From positions 1-5,461 of the forward strand of contig CAMFIW010000234.1 in NCBI GenBank assembly GCA_945952355.1: DNA of 5,461 nt. The letters run 5' to 3'. Positions 4,902-5,461 of this stretch are shown here, piece by piece. The position numbers and the translations under genes were made by a program. Under the pieces are notes generated by a model that saw nothing but the letters and a program-made list of their open reading frames with translations, was not told where the DNA came from and did no database searches. Numbering within the stretch: position 1 is the stretch's first letter; every line of letters starts with the position of its first letter. This DNA comes from an uncultured Phenylobacterium sp. GTDB lineage: Bacteria > Pseudomonadota > Alphaproteobacteria > Caulobacterales > Caulobacteraceae.

Positions 4902-5461
4902 TCACGGCCGGATGGCGTGCCGCAGGACGGCGGCAGCGTCACGGAACAGGTCGTCGCGATCGATGCGGTCTTCCTCGTTCAGCATCTCGTCGGCGGCGAA
5001 GCCGAACTCGACGGCGATCCGCACCCGCCGCCACAGGGTCGCCGTGTCGAGATCGGGGAACAGCGGGCCATAGACCGCCACCATCCGCTCGGTGACCAGG
5101 CGGTGGGACTCGATCCGCACGTGGGCGAGCTGGGGCACCGCGCGCAGGGCCCGCAAGGTCCAGACGGCGCCCGGCTCGCTGGCGGTGACGTCGGCCGTGG
5201 CCCGCATCAGCTCCTCGGTCGCGTCGCCGAGCGCCTGGGCGCCCTGCGGCCCGTACTTGTCGAGCCAGGCGAACAGGGCCTGGTTCTGGCGGTCCATCAG
5301 TCGGCCGCCCAGCGCCTCCAGCACCGCGTACTTGTCCTTGAAGTAGCGGTAGAGGGCCGGCGGCGTCATGCCGGCGCGGGCGCAGATCAGGTTGGTGGAG
5401 ATGCGTTCGATGCCCACCTCGCCCAACAGCTCGCCAGCCACTTCCAGCAGGCGTTCATAGG
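4902..5461 (-). CDS. TetR/AcrR-family transcriptional regulator, 5' end cut by window edge
   Basis: A one-component DNA-binding regulator, typically a dimeric repressor released by a small ligand. The frame is open through the right edge, so the start lies outside; 185 codons are visible. It begins YERLLEVAGELLGEVG, the usual first helix of the family. The helix-turn-helix, about 5340-5399, reads STNLICARAGMTPPALYRYF and then KDKYAVLEALG, the classic TetR recognition helix and following helix. The rest is a helical ligand-binding/dimer domain with no signature that names the ligand. The protein ends RHAIRP at TGA 4902-4904. Probably only a dozen or so residues are missing. It lies 80 bases upstream of, and in the same direction as, the oxidase and PLP enzyme genes, and so is the likely local regulator. 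The family call is secure; target and ligand are inferred from position only. Confidence 0.92.
   Translation of the reverse strand, partial: YERLLEVAGELLGEVGIERISTNLICARAGMTPPALYRYFKDKYAVLEALGGRLMDRQNQALFAWLDKYGPQGAQALGDATEELMRATADVTASEPGAVWTLRALRAVPQLAHVRIESHRLVTERMVAVYGPLFPDLDTATLWRRVRIAVEFGFAADEMLNEEDRIDRDDLFRDAAAVLRHAIRP

Noticed and set aside
4241..4942. 233-codon - strand frame overlapping the oxidase 5' half
   Set aside because: An out-of-frame copy of the oxidase region, Arg/Gly-rich; the oxidase frame has the FAD motifs and a strong ribosome site.
3583..5073. 496-codon open frame on the + strand opposite the oxidase gene
   Set aside because: It is an antisense shadow of a GC-rich gene: no recognisable domain, low-complexity Gly/Ala/Leu/Arg/Asp-rich translation, and it also runs across the oxidase promoter gap into the TetR gene.

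Overview
The window is a GC-rich bacterial chromosomal segment. GC-biased codon use, the PilZ protein and the general gene style suggest an alphaproteobacterium, plausibly Caulobacterales (Caulobacter or Phenylobacterium). That placement is inference from sequence character; there is no rRNA or other phylogenetic marker here. Coding density is very high: six protein genes, two of them cut by the window edges, and no gap longer than about 140 bases. I see no mobile element, CRISPR array, tRNA or rRNA.

Layout. On the + strand, the left edge holds most of purU (formyltetrahydrofolate deformylase), ending at 743. Everything else is on the - strand and reads right to left: a TetR-family regulator (5' end cut by the right edge, ends 4902); an 80-base gap with a candidate promoter/operator; a sugar-lactone-oxidase-family FAD enzyme (4821 to 3562); a D-threonine aldolase/D-serine dehydratase-like PLP enzyme (3565 to 2411) whose TTG start overlaps the oxidase stop as TTGA; a 112-base gap; an Old Yellow Enzyme-type ene-reductase (2298 to 1234); a 137-base gap; and a single-domain PilZ protein (1096 to 749) that meets purU tail to tail with 5 bases between stops.

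How the genes may work together. The oxidase and PLP enzyme are almost certainly one transcription unit and translationally coupled. The regulator upstream, in the same direction, may control them, and the ene-reductase may be read from the same transcript or from its own promoter in the 112-base gap. Together they look like a small catabolic or detoxification cassette: an FAD enzyme acting on an alditol, aldonolactone or other hydroxy compound, a PLP enzyme acting on a D-beta-hydroxy-amino acid, and an FMN enzyme reducing an activated alkene. The common substrate cannot be read from sequence. PilZ and purU look like unrelated neighbours. Nothing here is a clear new biological system. The most useful leads are the coupled oxidase/PLP pair with its regulator, a His where Old Yellow Enzymes usually have an FMN-contacting Arg, and a perfect palindrome at the end of purU where two convergent genes meet.
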